The notes below the pieces were generated by a model that saw only the letters and a program-made list of their open reading frames with translations, was not told the origin of the DNA and made no database searches. A program made the position numbers and the translations under genes. From NCBI RefSeq assembly GCF_013426915.1, contig NZ_AP023179.1, forward strand, positions 2,294,001 through 2,358,000: a DNA stretch of 64,000 nt. Direction: 5' to 3'. The stretch's first letter is position 1, and the number at the start of each line of letters is the position of its first letter. Below, piece by piece: positions 48,311 through 58,259 of the stretch. The stretch comes from Paraburkholderia sp. PGU19 (GTDB lineage: Bacteria > Pseudomonadota > Gammaproteobacteria > Burkholderiales > Burkholderiaceae).

Positions 48311-49684
48311 ATGCAGCAACCCGACGATTTGAACCAGAACATGAACACTGCTGCATCGCCATCCGGCCTGAGCCCGCGCACGGCATCGATAACACTCGCC
48401 GTCTTCATGGCGGGCGTGCTCGCGGCCTCCTTCACGTCCTGTCTCACGCTGCGATGGACCACGGTCGTCGCGGGCGCAACGGTACTCGCATGCGCGGTCG
48501 CATGCATCGTGTGGTCGCGCCGCCAGGAACAGCTGAGCCTCACCCACCCAAAACCGTTCGACGACAATGCGCCCTGCGCCCCGCCCGTTCAAACCTTCGA
48601 CGAAGCGCGCCTGACGGCCATCATCCGTTCGTCACGCGAAGCAATCGTAACGATCGACGCAATGCAGCGCATCGTCCTGATGAACCCGATGGCGGAGGAA
48701 CTGCTCGGTTGCGATGCGGCGAAGGTCATAGGCGGTCCGCTCTCGCGCTTCATCCCCGAACGGTTTCGCATCGCACATGCGATGCACGTCGAGCATTTCG
48801 GTGCGACGAGCGGGTCCGACCGGCGCATGGGCAGCCAGCGCGTGCTGTATGCGTTGCGCGCCGACGGTCGCGAGTTCCCGATCGAGGCGTCCATCTCGCA
48901 AAGCCAGTATGGCAACGAGAAGCTCTACACCGTGATGCTGCGCGACATCACCGGGCGCATGCGCGCCGAAGAAGCGCTCAGGCAGTCGCGCGAGGACCTG
49001 CGCGAACTGTCGGCGAACCTGCAACGTGTGCGCGAGGAAGAAAAGGCGCACATCGCGCGCGAATTGCACGACGATCTCGGGCAATCGCTGACTGCGCTGA
49101 AAATGGACCTGTCGGTGATCGGGCATGCGCTGGAAAGCGAGGGGATCGACAACGCCTACGTGCACGAGCGGCTGCAAGCGATGGCGCGCGTGATCGACGC
49201 GACGGTTGCGTCCGTGCGGCGGATCGCGGCAAACCAGCGGCCCGCAATGCTCGACGATCTCGGCCTCGTCGCGGCGATCGACTGGCTCGCCGACGATTTC
49301 TCCCAACGCTATGGCATCCGCGTCGCACGCCGGCTCGAAGTCGGATCGGCGGCGTTTTCGCACGGCGCGGCGACGGCGATTTTCCGCATCGTCCAGGAAG
49401 CGCTGACGAATGTCGCGAAGCATGCACAAGCGTCGCTCGTCACGCTCGCGATGCGGGTCGACGGCGAGCACTGCACGCTCGACATCGTCGACGACGGCCG
49501 CGGCCTGCCCGCCGTCGAACATGCGCGCGATCCGCGCACGGGCAGGAACTTCGGGCTGCTCGGCATTCGCGAGCGGGTCCATATGCTCGGCGGCACGCTA
49601 TCGACGGGCGGGCCCGGCCACGGCTTCAACCTGTCCATCACATTTCCGCTCGACGCATTGCAATCTGAAGAGACGCAGCCATGA
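48311..49684 (+). CDS. PAS-domain sensor histidine kinase (NarX/DegS-like)
   Basis: 457 aa from the ATG at 48311. Two membrane segments (residues 25-44 and 50-69) come first. Residues 100-215 form a PAS domain (AIIRSSREAIVTIDAMQRIVLMN ... YTVMLRDITGRMRAEEAL). The HisKA_3 phospho-acceptor is His253 in IARELHDDLGQSLTALKMD. A HATPase domain follows (RIVQEALTNVAKHA, DDGRGLP, GLLGIRERVHMLGG). The frame stays open upstream to a GTG at 48146, but that part is Arg-rich and unlike the family. Its end overlaps the response regulator by 4 nt. The PAS domain shows no obvious haem or flavin residues. Confidence 0.92.
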   Translation: MQQPDDLNQNMNTAASPSGLSPRTASITLAVFMAGVLAASFTSCLTLRWTTVVAGATVLACAVACIVWSRRQEQLSLTHPKPFDDNAPCAPPVQTFDEARLTAIIRSSREAIVTIDAMQRIVLMNPMAEELLGCDAAKVIGGPLSRFIPERFRIAHAMHVEHFGATSGSDRRMGSQRVLYALRADGREFPIEASISQSQYGNEKLYTVMLRDITGRMRAEEALRQSREDLRELSANLQRVREEEKAHIARELHDDLGQSLTALKMDLSVIGHALESEGIDNAYVHERLQAMARVIDATVASVRRIAANQRPAMLDDLGLVAAIDWLADDFSQRYGIRVARRLEVGSAAFSHGAATAIFRIVQEALTNVAKHAQASLVTLAMRVDGEHCTLDIVDDGRGLPAVEHARDPRTGRNFGLLGIRERVHMLGGTLSTGGPGHGFNLSITFPLDALQSEETQP

Positions 49685-50328
49685 TCCGCATTCTCATCGC
49701 CGACGACCACGCGCTGATACGCGAAGGTCTGCGCCACATCCTGAAAGGCTCACCCGAGTTCGAAGTGGCCGGCGAAGCCGCGGACGCGCCCAGCACGATC
49801 GCGCTCGCGCGCTCGACGGATGCGCACATCCTGATCCTCGACCTGTCGATGCCGGGGCGCAACGGCGTCGAAATGATCCCGCAGATCAAGGCGACCAATC
49901 CCGGGCTCCACATCCTCGTGCTGACGATGCACGGCGAACATCAGTACGCGGTGCGCGCGTTCAAGGCGGGCGCGTCCGGCTACCTGACGAAGGAAAGCGC
50001 GAGCAGCGAGCTGGTGAGCGCGCTGACGAAGATCGCGGGCGGCGGCGTCTATATGAGCCTTTCGATGGCCGAGCGCTTCGCGCGCAACCTGCACGAGCCG
50101 CTCGAGATGCTGCCCCATCAACGCCTGAGCGACCGCGAGTTCGACGTGTTCCGCCGCATCACCGCAGGCCAGACGATCGGCGAGATCGCCACGCAGTTGT
50201 GCGTCAGCACCAAGACGATCAGCACCTACAAGGCACGCATCCTCGACAAGATGCAGATGCCGCATGGCGCGGCGCTGGTGCGCTATGCGATGCGCCACAA
50301 GCTGTTCGACGACAGCGACGAGCCCTGA
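49681..50328 (+). CDS. LuxR/NarL-type response regulator
   Basis: 215 aa. Receiver domain with acidic pocket IADDHALIREG, phospho-acceptor Asp54 in LILDLSMPGRNG, and conserved Thr/Lys in TMHGEHQYAVRAFKAGASGYLTKES. The C-terminal helix-turn-helix is RLSDREFDVFRRITAGQTI then EIATQLCVSTKTISTYKARI. It is translationally coupled (ATGA) to the kinase and is surely its partner. Target genes may include the neighbouring flhD or fnr promoters, an inference from position. Confidence 0.95.
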   Translation: MIRILIADDHALIREGLRHILKGSPEFEVAGEAADAPSTIALARSTDAHILILDLSMPGRNGVEMIPQIKATNPGLHILVLTMHGEHQYAVRAFKAGASGYLTKESASSELVSALTKIAGGGVYMSLSMAERFARNLHEPLEMLPHQRLSDREFDVFRRITAGQTIGEIATQLCVSTKTISTYKARILDKMQMPHGAALVRYAMRHKLFDDSDEP

Positions 50329-50400
50329 ACGAGTCCTGCGTAGGCTGCACCCTACACACACTCCGATTGACTGACCGCAGTTTCATTCGCCGCTGATTCA

Positions 50401-50413
50401 ATTTTGAGACAGC
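50401..50413 (+). promoter_or_regulatory. Shared 13 bp motif ATTTTGAGACAGC, fnr copy
   Basis: Exact match to 46591-46603 upstream of flhD. Here it lies about 130 bp before the FNR-like start, between the response-regulator stop and that gene. Confidence 0.5.
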
Positions 50414-50541
50414 ACCCAACATACTTTCGGTATTGACATTGCGTGCCGTGCTGTCCAGCTGCAGCGACGCGGACGCCGTACGACACCATTTCATCGCGCG
50501 TGCATCATGGCCCGCACGCGCATTCCCGAAAGGAGGCCACC

Positions 50542-51318
50542 ATGCTACTTGCCGACGCACCGACGATCACGCCCTCGCCGTTCACACAGGCAACCGACTT
50601 CGTGCGCAGGTTCCAGCCGGGCAGCACGCAGCATCCCGTGCCGCGCTGCTCGCAATGTGCGATCAGCCCGCTCTGCAATCCTGGCGAACTGAGCGCCGAG
50701 GAGCTCGCGCAAGTCGATTTGCTGGTTCAGGAAGTGCGCACCGTGCAGCGCGGCGCGAGTCTCTATCGCGCGAACGATCCGTTTCACAACGTCTACATCC
50801 TGCGCAGCGGCTCGTTCAAGACGGTCGTCATGCATCGCGAAGGACGCGAACAGGTGACGGGCTTTCAGATCGCCGGGGAAATGCTAGGACTTGACGGGAT
50901 CGTCGGCGGGCAGCATCTGTGCGGCGCCATCGCGCTCGAGCGCAGCACCGTCTGTGTGATTCCGTTCGAGTCGCTCGAAGACCTGTGCCGCGAGATCAAG
51001 CCGATGCAGCGGCATCTGCACAGGGTCATGAGCCGCGAGATCGTCCGCGAATCGAACATGATCATGCTGCTCGGCACGATGCGCGCCGAGCAGCGTGTCG
51101 CGGCGTTCCTGCTGAATCTCGCCGACCGCTACGGCACGCGCGGCTATTCCGCCACGGAGTTCAACATGCGCATGACGCGCAGTGAGATCGGCAGCTACAT
51201 GGGCATCACGCTCGAAACGGCGAGCCGCATGTTCTCCAGGCTGCATCAGGAAAGGCTCGTACAGGCGCGCGGCAAGCAGATTCGCATTCTGGACAGCGGC
51301 GCGCTCGCGCGGCTGTGA
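50542..51318 (+). CDS. fnr: FNR/CRP-family oxygen-responsive regulator
   Basis: 258 aa; the start has a near-perfect ribosome site AAAGGAGG. The iron-sulfur cluster ligands are C36-x2-C39-x5-C45 (RCSQCAISPLCN), as in E. coli FNR, plus a distal Cys138 in STVCVIPFESL where FNR has Cys122; Cys127 is extra. A cyclic-nucleotide-binding beta roll (NVYILRSGSFKTVV, GEMLGLDGI) is followed by the helix-turn-helix TRSEIGSYMGITLETASRMFSRL. The E-x2-S-R of that helix predicts recognition of TTGAT-N4-ATCAA. It should switch gene expression on oxygen loss. Confidence 0.94.
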   Translation: MLLADAPTITPSPFTQATDFVRRFQPGSTQHPVPRCSQCAISPLCNPGELSAEELAQVDLLVQEVRTVQRGASLYRANDPFHNVYILRSGSFKTVVMHREGREQVTGFQIAGEMLGLDGIVGGQHLCGAIALERSTVCVIPFESLEDLCREIKPMQRHLHRVMSREIVRESNMIMLLGTMRAEQRVAAFLLNLADRYGTRGYSATEFNMRMTRSEIGSYMGITLETASRMFSRLHQERLVQARGKQIRILDSGALARL

Positions 51319-51352
51319 CACGTCATGCGATACAGGCTGCTACGCTACGCGT

Positions 51353-52015
51353 TCATCCCTCTTCGCCCAGTTGCACGAGCAATGCGTGCAACCGCTCCGT
51401 GTGACGCAGCAGCATGTTCCGATGCTTGTCGATCTGTTCGAGGCGACCGGCCAGATCCGCGTGAATGGGATCATCGAGCTCGGCGGCCGACAGCACGTCT
51501 TCGACTTTGGAACGCACCGATGCGAACTCGACGGTCGGATGCGTCAGCGAGCGCTCGAAGCGCCGCACTTCCTGCACGGCGAGGTCGCGTACCTTGCGGA
51601 AATACGCCTGGCGCCGATGCAGTTCGGCCTCGGCGACTTCGTCTTCCGGACGGCGCTGCGGCTGCTGTCCGAAAATCGGCTCCGGTGGACGCAGCACCGA
51701 TTTTTTGCGTACCGGATGCGCCGTGCCGCGAAAACGCGCGAGCGGCGTTTCGTTGTCGATCGCTTCACGCGCATTGTCCGGCACGTCCGCGGGTTCGTGC
51801 GGCGCATCCATCCAGCCGGCGGGCAGCCCCGTCACGGATTCGACGCCGCGCACGAATTCCTCGCTGAAGTCGCGCTGGGCGGCGAGCATCAGCTTCAGAT
51901 ACGACGCCGAAAACGTCATCATCCGCGCAAGCCGCGTGACCGCGCCGACCTCCCGCGTCAGCAACGCCAGATTGGCCCGCCAGATGGGAAGCAGGGATTC
52001 GTCGGAATATTCCAT
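51353..52015 (-). CDS. Hypothetical protein with Cro-like helix-turn-helix (220 aa)
   Basis: From the ATG at 52015 (AAGGAAG upstream) the protein starts MEYSDESLLPIWRANLALLTRE. Residues 12-60 look like a lambda-repressor-type fold (TRLARMMTFSASYLKLMLAAQR ... FVRGVESVTGLPAGWMDAP). The rest is a charged linker and a long helical C-terminus (AYFRKVRDLAVQEVRRFERSL ... EQIDKHRNMLLRHTERL). This resembles uncharacterised Burkholderia DNA-binding-like proteins. It converges on fnr, 35 bp away. Confidence 0.75.
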   Translation of the reverse strand: MEYSDESLLPIWRANLALLTREVGAVTRLARMMTFSASYLKLMLAAQRDFSEEFVRGVESVTGLPAGWMDAPHEPADVPDNAREAIDNETPLARFRGTAHPVRKKSVLRPPEPIFGQQPQRRPEDEVAEAELHRRQAYFRKVRDLAVQEVRRFERSLTHPTVEFASVRSKVEDVLSAAELDDPIHADLAGRLEQIDKHRNMLLRHTERLHALLVQLGEEG

Positions 52016-52374
52016 CGCTGGGTCTTCCTTCATCAGTCTTGCTGCTAAGCCTGCGTTGATCGGGCCACACGCACCGCAACGCGCATGCCCGGGCGCCGCG
52101 TCCGACAACGATAGTCGCATCGCCATGCGGCGCGCAACCGGATTCGCTACGCGGTTGCTGCGCAACGACAACCGTGGCGCGCGCCGCGGCGCATGGGCGT
52201 TTCACTGAGGATTGACCCTGGCGAACGGGCGGCGTTCCGCACAGAGGCGCGAGGACGGATGAATTTCGCCATGTGGATTTTGCCACGCGGCACATCAAGG
52301 GAGAGGAACGAGGCGTCCGGACGGACGCCTGCGAGGTCGCTGCGCACAAGGCCGAGCCCGCGCGCACGCGTTCT
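52016..52374. other. Intergenic region downstream of the hut operon
   Basis: 359 bp between the hypothetical gene start and the hutG stop. A stem AGGCGTCC-GGAC-GGACGCCT at 52311-52330, about 45 nt after hutG, may mark the operon 3' end although no T-run follows. It should also hold the promoter of the leftward hypothetical gene. No gene seen. Confidence 0.45.
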
Positions 52375-53187
52375 TCAGGCCGCCGCGACGTGCGCGAGCG
52401 CCGTCTTCACGAGCTTTTCGAGCAGCGGCTCGATTTTGCCGGCGAGCGCATCGTCATACGCATACGGCATCTGTTCCTGCATATACGTAATCTGCGACAG
52501 CTCGAGCTGTACCGCATGCACGTTCTGCGCGGGCTGGCCATAGTGGCGCGTGATATAGCCGCCTTTGAAGCGGCCGTTCGCGATGGCCGTATAGCCGCCA
52601 TGCCCGTCGACGATCTTCGCCAGTGCTTCGGCGAGCCCCGGCGCCGCGCTTGCGCCGTTCGACGTGCCGAAGTTGAAATCGGGCAAGCGGCCATCGAAGA
52701 ATCGCGGCACATGCGAGCGGATCGAATGGGCTTCCCACAGCAGCACCTTGCCGTGCTGCGCCTTCAGCGCCGCCAGCTCGCCCTGCAAGGCTTCGTGATA
52801 CGGCTTCCAGTACAGGTCGCGGCGTCGCGCAACTTCGGCGTCGTCGGGCAGGTAGCCGTCGCGATAGAGCGGTTCCTTGTCGAACGTATCGACGGGCAGC
52901 AGGCCTGTCGTGTCCTGCCCCGGATAGAGGTTGGCGCCATCGGGCGGACGGTTCAGATCGATCACGTAACGCGCATAGGTCGGCGTGAGGATCGACGCGC
53001 CCATGCGTTTTGCGAACGCGTACAGGCGGTCCAGATGCCAGTCGCAATCGTCGGTGCGCGCGGCGACGGGCGTCATCTGCGCGGCGATATCGGCGGGAAG
53101 ACGCGTGCCCAGATGCGGGATCGAGATCAGGAACGGCAGGCTTCCCCGATGCAGCGAGAAGACGGGCAAGGTATCGGTGGCGGTCAT
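52375..53187 (-). CDS. hutG: N-formylglutamate deformylase
   Basis: Final enzyme of this histidine route: N-formylglutamate to glutamate and formate. About 270 aa. Zinc amidohydrolase (FGase) features: FLISIPHLGTRLPADIA, DDCDWHLDRLYAFA, VIDLNRPPDG and LLWEAHSIRSHVPRFFDG. The start is taken at the ATG at 53187; a TTG six codons upstream is possible. It is the last gene of the operon, 31 bp after hutF. Confidence 0.95.
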   Translation of the reverse strand: MTATDTLPVFSLHRGSLPFLISIPHLGTRLPADIAAQMTPVAARTDDCDWHLDRLYAFAKRMGASILTPTYARYVIDLNRPPDGANLYPGQDTTGLLPVDTFDKEPLYRDGYLPDDAEVARRRDLYWKPYHEALQGELAALKAQHGKVLLWEAHSIRSHVPRFFDGRLPDFNFGTSNGASAAPGLAEALAKIVDGHGGYTAIANGRFKGGYITRHYGQPAQNVHAVQLELSQITYMQEQMPYAYDDALAGKIEPLLEKLVKTALAHVAAA

Positions 53188-53218
53188 GTCGTCGGTGCTT
53201 ATCAAGGTTGACTCGGGT

Positions 53219-54610
53219 TCACTTCAGCAGGTCGGCGAGCGCCGCGCGATAGTGCGCATACGCGTGCTCTTCGTCGCGATGCCTGCGGTTGTCGACGACT
53301 TTCGCGCCGCCCGCGTAGACATCGCGAATCGGCGTCTCGCCGTGCTCACAGAATACGACACCCGAAAGCCATGCGTCGTTCGCATGCTCGGCGATGCTCG
53401 CGTGATCCGCATCGAGCACGATGAAGTCCGCACGCGCGCCCGTGCGCAATGCGCCCACCGCTCGGCCCGTCGCGAGCGCGCCGCCTTCCAGCGACGCCGC
53501 AAACAGCCGATCCGCGACGCGCGGCATCTCAGCCGACGCAAGCACGTTGCGCTGCCGTCTCGACAGACGTTGACCGTATTCGAGCAGCCGCAGTTCCGCG
53601 CGCCAGTCGACACCGATATGGCTGTCGCTGCCGACGCCGATGCGCCCCTTTTGCTCCAGATAATCGTGCGCCGGAAAGATGCCGTCGCCGAGGTTTGCTT
53701 CCGTGGTCAGGCACAGGCCTGCGATCGCGCCGCTCTTCGCGAGCGCAGCCGTTTCATTCGCGTCGACATGCGTCGCGTGCACGAGGCACCAGCGCGCGTC
53801 GACATCGAAGCGGTCGAGCAGCCACTGCACGGGCCGCGCGCCTTCCGTTGCGACGCACGCGTCGACTTCCGCCGTTTGCTCGGCGATATGGATGTGCACA
53901 GGCGCGCCGGGCGACATCGCGTCGAGTCCACTCAACAACTCGCGCAGCGAATCGTTCGACACCGCGCGCAACGAATGCGGCGCGACGCCATAGCGCAGCG
54001 CGCCATGCTCGGGACGCGCGCGGCGCAGCGTGTCGAGCAACCCGAGCAGACTGTCGGGCGTGTTGATGAAGCGGCGCTGGTCGTCGCGCGGCGGTTGCGC
54101 GCCGAAGCCCGCGTACTGATACAGCACGGGCAACATCGTGATGCCGATGCCGCTCGCGCCCGCTGCATCGACCACGCGTTGCGCGAGTTCTGCGTCGTTC
54201 GCGTAGCGCTTGCCGTCCTGCATGTGATGCACGTAATGGAATTCGCAGACGGACGTATAGCCCGCCTTCAGCATCTCGATGTAAAGCCATTGCGCGATCG
54301 ACGCGAGCCCTTCCGGCGTGATGCGCGCGGCGAATCGATACATCAGGTCGCGCCAGCTCCAGAAGTTATCGGTCGCGTTCGCGCGGTATTCGGTGAGGCC
54401 CGCCATCGCGCGCTGGAACGCGTGCGAATGCAAGTTTGGCATGCCGGGCAATACAGGACCGCTGGCTTTCGCGACGCCCGCGGGCGCTTGCGCATCGGGT
54501 GTCACCGAAACCAGCGCGCCTTGCGCGTCCCATTGCAGCAGCACGTCGCGCCGCCAGCCTTCGGGCAGATACGCGTGATCGGCAAAAAGCGATTGAGTGG
54601 CTTGAGTCAT
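53219..54610 (-). CDS. hutF: Formimidoylglutamate deiminase
   Basis: Amidohydrolase-superfamily enzyme converting N-formimino-glutamate to N-formylglutamate and ammonia. 463 aa from the ATG at 54610. Metal and active-site segments: LPGMPNLHSHAFQRAMAG, CEFHYVHHM, HIAEQTAEVDAC, LVHATHVDANET and GVGSDSHIGVDW. Its presence with HutG, and no HutE, marks the two-step Pseudomonas-type pathway that yields formate. The frame is open upstream, but the extra N-terminus overlaps the hutI end. Confidence 0.95.
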   Translation of the reverse strand: MTQATQSLFADHAYLPEGWRRDVLLQWDAQGALVSVTPDAQAPAGVAKASGPVLPGMPNLHSHAFQRAMAGLTEYRANATDNFWSWRDLMYRFAARITPEGLASIAQWLYIEMLKAGYTSVCEFHYVHHMQDGKRYANDAELAQRVVDAAGASGIGITMLPVLYQYAGFGAQPPRDDQRRFINTPDSLLGLLDTLRRARPEHGALRYGVAPHSLRAVSNDSLRELLSGLDAMSPGAPVHIHIAEQTAEVDACVATEGARPVQWLLDRFDVDARWCLVHATHVDANETAALAKSGAIAGLCLTTEANLGDGIFPAHDYLEQKGRIGVGSDSHIGVDWRAELRLLEYGQRLSRRQRNVLASAEMPRVADRLFAASLEGGALATGRAVGALRTGARADFIVLDADHASIAEHANDAWLSGVVFCEHGETPIRDVYAGGAKVVDNRRHRDEEHAYAHYRAALADLLK

Positions 54611-54635
54611 AGTCGATCCCATTCTCGCGTCGCGC

Positions 54636-55859
54636 TCAGCGCGCCCGACGCTTATAGACGGTGTCGCCGCCGCGCACGACGCGCTCGCACAGCGGCCGTC
54701 CAATCCAGTAAGCAAGTTCCGCGAGCGATTGCACCGACCACACCGCGAAATCGGCGGCACGGCCCACGGCGAGCACGCCATGCGTATCCGCCTTGCCAAG
54801 TGCCTGCGCCGCGTGGCGCGTCACGCCTTGCAGCACTTCGGGCACGGTCATGCGGAACAGCGTGGTCGCCATGTTCATCATCAGCGGCAATGAGGTCGAA
54901 GGCGAGGTGCCCGGATTGCTGTCCGTCGAAATCGCGATGGGCACTTCATAACGGCGCAACAGTTCGAGCGGAGGCAACTGCGTTTCGCGGATGAAGTAGA
55001 ACGCGCCAGGCAGCAGCACGGCGACCGTGCCCGCTTCCTTCATGGCGGCGACGCCCGCTTCGTCGAGAAACTCCAGGTGATCCGCCGACAATGCGCGATG
55101 CCGCGCCGCCAGCGCGGTGCCGCCACCGTTCGACAACTGCTCCGCGTGCATCTTGACGGGCAGCCCGCGACGCGCAGCGGCATTGAACACGCGCTCGCTC
55201 TGTTCGAGCGAAAAGCCGATGCGCTCGCAGAATACATCGACGGCATCGACGAGCCCTTCGTCGGCCAGTGCGGGCAACATGCGCTCGCAGACTTCGTCGA
55301 TGTAATCGTCGGCGCGGCCCGCGAATTCCGGCGGCAACGCATGCGCGCCGAGAAACGTCGTGTACACCGTCACCGGGTAACGCTCGCCGAGTTGCCGCGC
55401 GACGCGCAGCATCTTGCGCTCGGTTGGCAGATCGAGGCCGTAGCCGGATTTGATTTCGATGGCCGTGACGCCTTCGGCGAGCATCGCTTCGAGGCGCGCG
55501 GCCGACTGCGCGAACAGCGACGCTTCATCGGCGGCACGCGTGGCGCGCACCGTCGAGACGATGCCGCCGCCCTGCTTCGCGATGGCTTCGTAGCTGACGC
55601 CCGCGAGACGCTGCGCGAATTCGTCGGCGCGCTGGCCGCCGTAGACGAGATGCGTATGGCAATCGACGAGACCGGGCGTCACCCACGCGCCGCCCAGGTC
55701 TTCGCGCGGCCACCCGGCGTATTGCGCGGGCAACTCGCGCGACGAACCGAGCCACGCGATGCGGCCGTTTTTTTCGACGGCGATCGCGGCGTCGTCGATC
55801 GTTTGATTGGGATCGCCCTGCGGACAGAGCTTCAGATGGTTCCAGACGGTTTGCTTCAT
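54636..55859 (-). CDS. hutI: Imidazolonepropionase
   Basis: Hydrolyses 4-imidazolone-5-propionate to N-formimino-glutamate. 407 aa. Zinc ligands in [59 protein letters not shown] near the C-terminus. All family motifs are intact. It lies 30 bp after hutD and 25 bp before hutF in the same operon. Confidence 0.97.
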   Translation of the reverse strand: MKQTVWNHLKLCPQGDPNQTIDDAAIAVEKNGRIAWLGSSRELPAQYAGWPREDLGGAWVTPGLVDCHTHLVYGGQRADEFAQRLAGVSYEAIAKQGGGIVSTVRATRAADEASLFAQSAARLEAMLAEGVTAIEIKSGYGLDLPTERKMLRVARQLGERYPVTVYTTFLGAHALPPEFAGRADDYIDEVCERMLPALADEGLVDAVDVFCERIGFSLEQSERVFNAAARRGLPVKMHAEQLSNGGGTALAARHRALSADHLEFLDEAGVAAMKEAGTVAVLLPGAFYFIRETQLPPLELLRRYEVPIAISTDSNPGTSPSTSLPLMMNMATTLFRMTVPEVLQGVTRHAAQALGKADTHGVLAVGRAADFAVWSVQSLAELAYWIGRPLCERVVRGGDTVYKRRAR

Positions 55860-55889
55860 GGCAGGGCTGTCTGTGATTTGGGCAAGCGC

Positions 55890-56507
55890 TCAGGCTTGCG
55901 ATGTGTCGGTGTAGCGGATGCTGACGGCGAGCAACGCGCCCTTCCCTTTGACTTCGCACGACAGCGCGCGGGCGTTGTCGATGCGCAAGGTGTCATTGCT
56001 CACGAGCGTCGTGGCATGAGCATGGTCGCCCATGATGACGAGCAACTCGCCTTGCGTGCAAAACAGCAGCACGACGTCGGCGTCAAGTTCTGCGCGCATT
56101 TCGTCGCGCCAGATTGCAACATCGCCCGTTGCCGTGCCACGCCGCACCATCAGGTTGAAGTCGCGCGTCGCGCCGTCGATGAGACGTGCATCGATGGCCG
56201 TTTCGCCTTCGAAGCGCGCGATGTCGAGCGGCTCGCGCAGCGCGTGCGTCGCACCGCCCGCTTCATCGAGCAACATGCCCGCGCCCGATAGCAGCACGAG
56301 CGTCCGGTCGATTCCCACGAAACGCGAGAACGGACCGGCTTGCGCGACATCGGCGACGCTCACGCGCCACACGAACGCGTCGAGCGCCGCGCCCTCGGGG
56401 AACGCGGCAACTTCGCGCGTGACGCCGCCGCCGTTCTTCCACGGCGACGCCACGAGGTCCGCGCCGCGAATCAGCGACACGCTTGCAGACGATGGCGTCG
56501 CGGACAC
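55890..56507 (-). CDS. hutD: HutD family protein
   Basis: 205 aa cupin-like protein with WKNGGGVTREVAAFPE and VWRVSVADVAQAGPFSRFVGIDRTL near the N-terminus, the hallmark of HutD/Ves. In Pseudomonas HutD is needed for fitness on histidine and may limit hut expression by binding formimino-glutamate; the biochemical role is not settled. It begins 2 bp after hutU, implying tight coupling. Confidence 0.93.
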   Translation of the reverse strand: MSATPSSASVSLIRGADLVASPWKNGGGVTREVAAFPEGAALDAFVWRVSVADVAQAGPFSRFVGIDRTLVLLSGAGMLLDEAGGATHALREPLDIARFEGETAIDARLIDGATRDFNLMVRRGTATGDVAIWRDEMRAELDADVVLLFCTQGELLVIMGDHAHATTLVSNDTLRIDNARALSCEVKGKGALLAVSIRYTDTSQA

Positions 56508-56509
56508 GA

Positions 56510-58198
56510 TCAGCGGCCCAGCATCGGCAGCTTGAGACCGGCTTCGCGAGCGGTCGACTGCGCGAGTTCGTAGCCGGCATCCGCGTGACGCATCACGCCC
56601 GTTGCGGGGTCGTTGAACAGCACGCGGCCGAGGCGCTCATGCGCGGCATCCGAACCATCGGCGACGATCACGACGCCCGAGTGCTGGCTGAAGCCCATGC
56701 CGACACCGCCGCCATGATGCAGCGACACCCACGATGCGCCGCCTGCCGTGTTCAGCAGTGCGTTGAGCAGCGGCCAGTCGCTGACGGCGTCCGAGCCGTC
56801 CTTCATCGATTCCGTTTCGCGGTTGGGGCTTGCAACGGAGCCCGTATCCAGGTGATCGCGGCCGATGACGATCGGCGCCTTCAGTTCGCCGTTCTTGACC
56901 ATTTCGTTGAACGCCTGGCCCAGACGATAGCGATCCTTCACGCCAACCCAGCAGATACGCGCCGGCAAGCCCTGGAACGCGATGCGTTCGCGCGCCATGT
57001 CGAGCCAGTTGTGCAGGTGCGGATCGTCGGGGATCAGTTCCTTGACCTTCGCATCCGTCTTGTAGATGTCTTCCGGATCGCCCGACAGCGCGACCCAGCG
57101 GAACGGGCCCTTGCCTTCGCAGAACAGCGGACGGATATACGCGGGCACGAAGCCGGGGAAATCGAACGCGTTCTGCACGCCCATTTCCAGCGCCATCTGA
57201 CGGATGTTGTTGCCGTAGTCGAGCGTCGCGGCGCCGCGTTCCTGCAGCGTGAGCATCGCTTGCACCTGCTTGGCCATCGACTGCTTGGCGGGCGTCACGA
57301 TGCTCTGCGGGTCCGTCTTCATGCGCTCGCGCCAGTCTTCGATGTTCCAGCCTTGCGGCAGGTAGCCGTGAATCGGGTCGTGCGCGCTGGTCTGGTCGGT
57401 CACGCAGTCCGGCGTGATGTTACGCTTCACGAGTTCGGCGAATACGTCGGCGGCATTGCCGAGCAAGCCGATCGATACGGGCGTGCCCGTCTTCTTCGCT
57501 TCTTCGATCATTGCGAGCGCTTCGTCGAGCGTCATCGCCTTCTTGTCGACATAACGCGTCTTCAGACGGAAGTCGATGCGCGACTCATCGCATTCGACGG
57601 CGATCATCGAGAAGCCCGCCATCGTCGCCGCGAGCGGCTGCGCGCCACCCATGCCGCCGAGGCCGCCCGTCAGGATCCAGCGGCCCTTCGGGTCGCCGTT
57701 GAAGTGCTGGTTCGCCACCGAGAAGAATGTCTCATACGTGCCCTGCACGATGCCCTGGCTACCGATGTAGATCCAGCTGCCCGCCGTCATCTGGCCGTAC
57801 ATCATCAGGCCCTTGCGGTCGAGTTCGTGGAAGTGATCCCAGTTCGCCCAGTGCGGCACGAGATTCGAGTTCGCGAGCAGCACGCGCGGCGCATCGGCAT
57901 GCGTGCGGAACACGCCAACGGGCTTACCCGATTGAATCAGCAGCGTCTCGTTCTCTTCGAGGTCCTTCAGCGACGTGAGGATCTGATCGAAGCAATCCCA
58001 GTTACGCGCCGCGCGCCCGATGCCGCCATACACGACGAGCGCATGCGGATGCTCGGCCACTTCCGGGTCCAGGTTGTTCTGGATCATCCGGTACGCGGCT
58101 TCCGCGATCCAGGTCTTGCAGGTTTTCTCGCTGCCACGCGGTGCGCGGATCGTGCGGGTCGGGTCGAGACGCGGGTCGATGTGTTTCGGGTTGTTCAT
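56510..58198 (-). CDS. hutU: Urocanate hydratase
   Basis: 562 aa NAD-dependent hydratase converting urocanate to imidazolonepropionate. The start at 58198 gives [20 protein letters not shown], the family N-terminus. The NAD-binding segment is [21 protein letters not shown]; the active-site cysteine region is near [13 protein letters not shown], and [16 protein letters not shown] lies at the C-terminus. The 61 bp gap after hutC is the largest inside the operon. Confidence 0.97.
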   Translation of the reverse strand: MNNPKHIDPRLDPTRTIRAPRGSEKTCKTWIAEAAYRMIQNNLDPEVAEHPHALVVYGGIGRAARNWDCFDQILTSLKDLEENETLLIQSGKPVGVFRTHADAPRVLLANSNLVPHWANWDHFHELDRKGLMMYGQMTAGSWIYIGSQGIVQGTYETFFSVANQHFNGDPKGRWILTGGLGGMGGAQPLAATMAGFSMIAVECDESRIDFRLKTRYVDKKAMTLDEALAMIEEAKKTGTPVSIGLLGNAADVFAELVKRNITPDCVTDQTSAHDPIHGYLPQGWNIEDWRERMKTDPQSIVTPAKQSMAKQVQAMLTLQERGAATLDYGNNIRQMALEMGVQNAFDFPGFVPAYIRPLFCEGKGPFRWVALSGDPEDIYKTDAKVKELIPDDPHLHNWLDMARERIAFQGLPARICWVGVKDRYRLGQAFNEMVKNGELKAPIVIGRDHLDTGSVASPNRETESMKDGSDAVSDWPLLNALLNTAGGASWVSLHHGGGVGMGFSQHSGVVIVADGSDAAHERLGRVLFNDPATGVMRHADAGYELAQSTAREAGLKLPMLGR

Positions 58199-58259
58199 GA
58201 TGCCCTCGGAAGCGCTGATAACTCGGTAACGGAGTCGAAGATTGAACGGAAACTGGAAT

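Noticed and set aside
52985..54994. 669-codon plus-strand frame opposite hutF and hutI
   Set aside because: Spans two convincing genes on the other strand; no recognisable domain.
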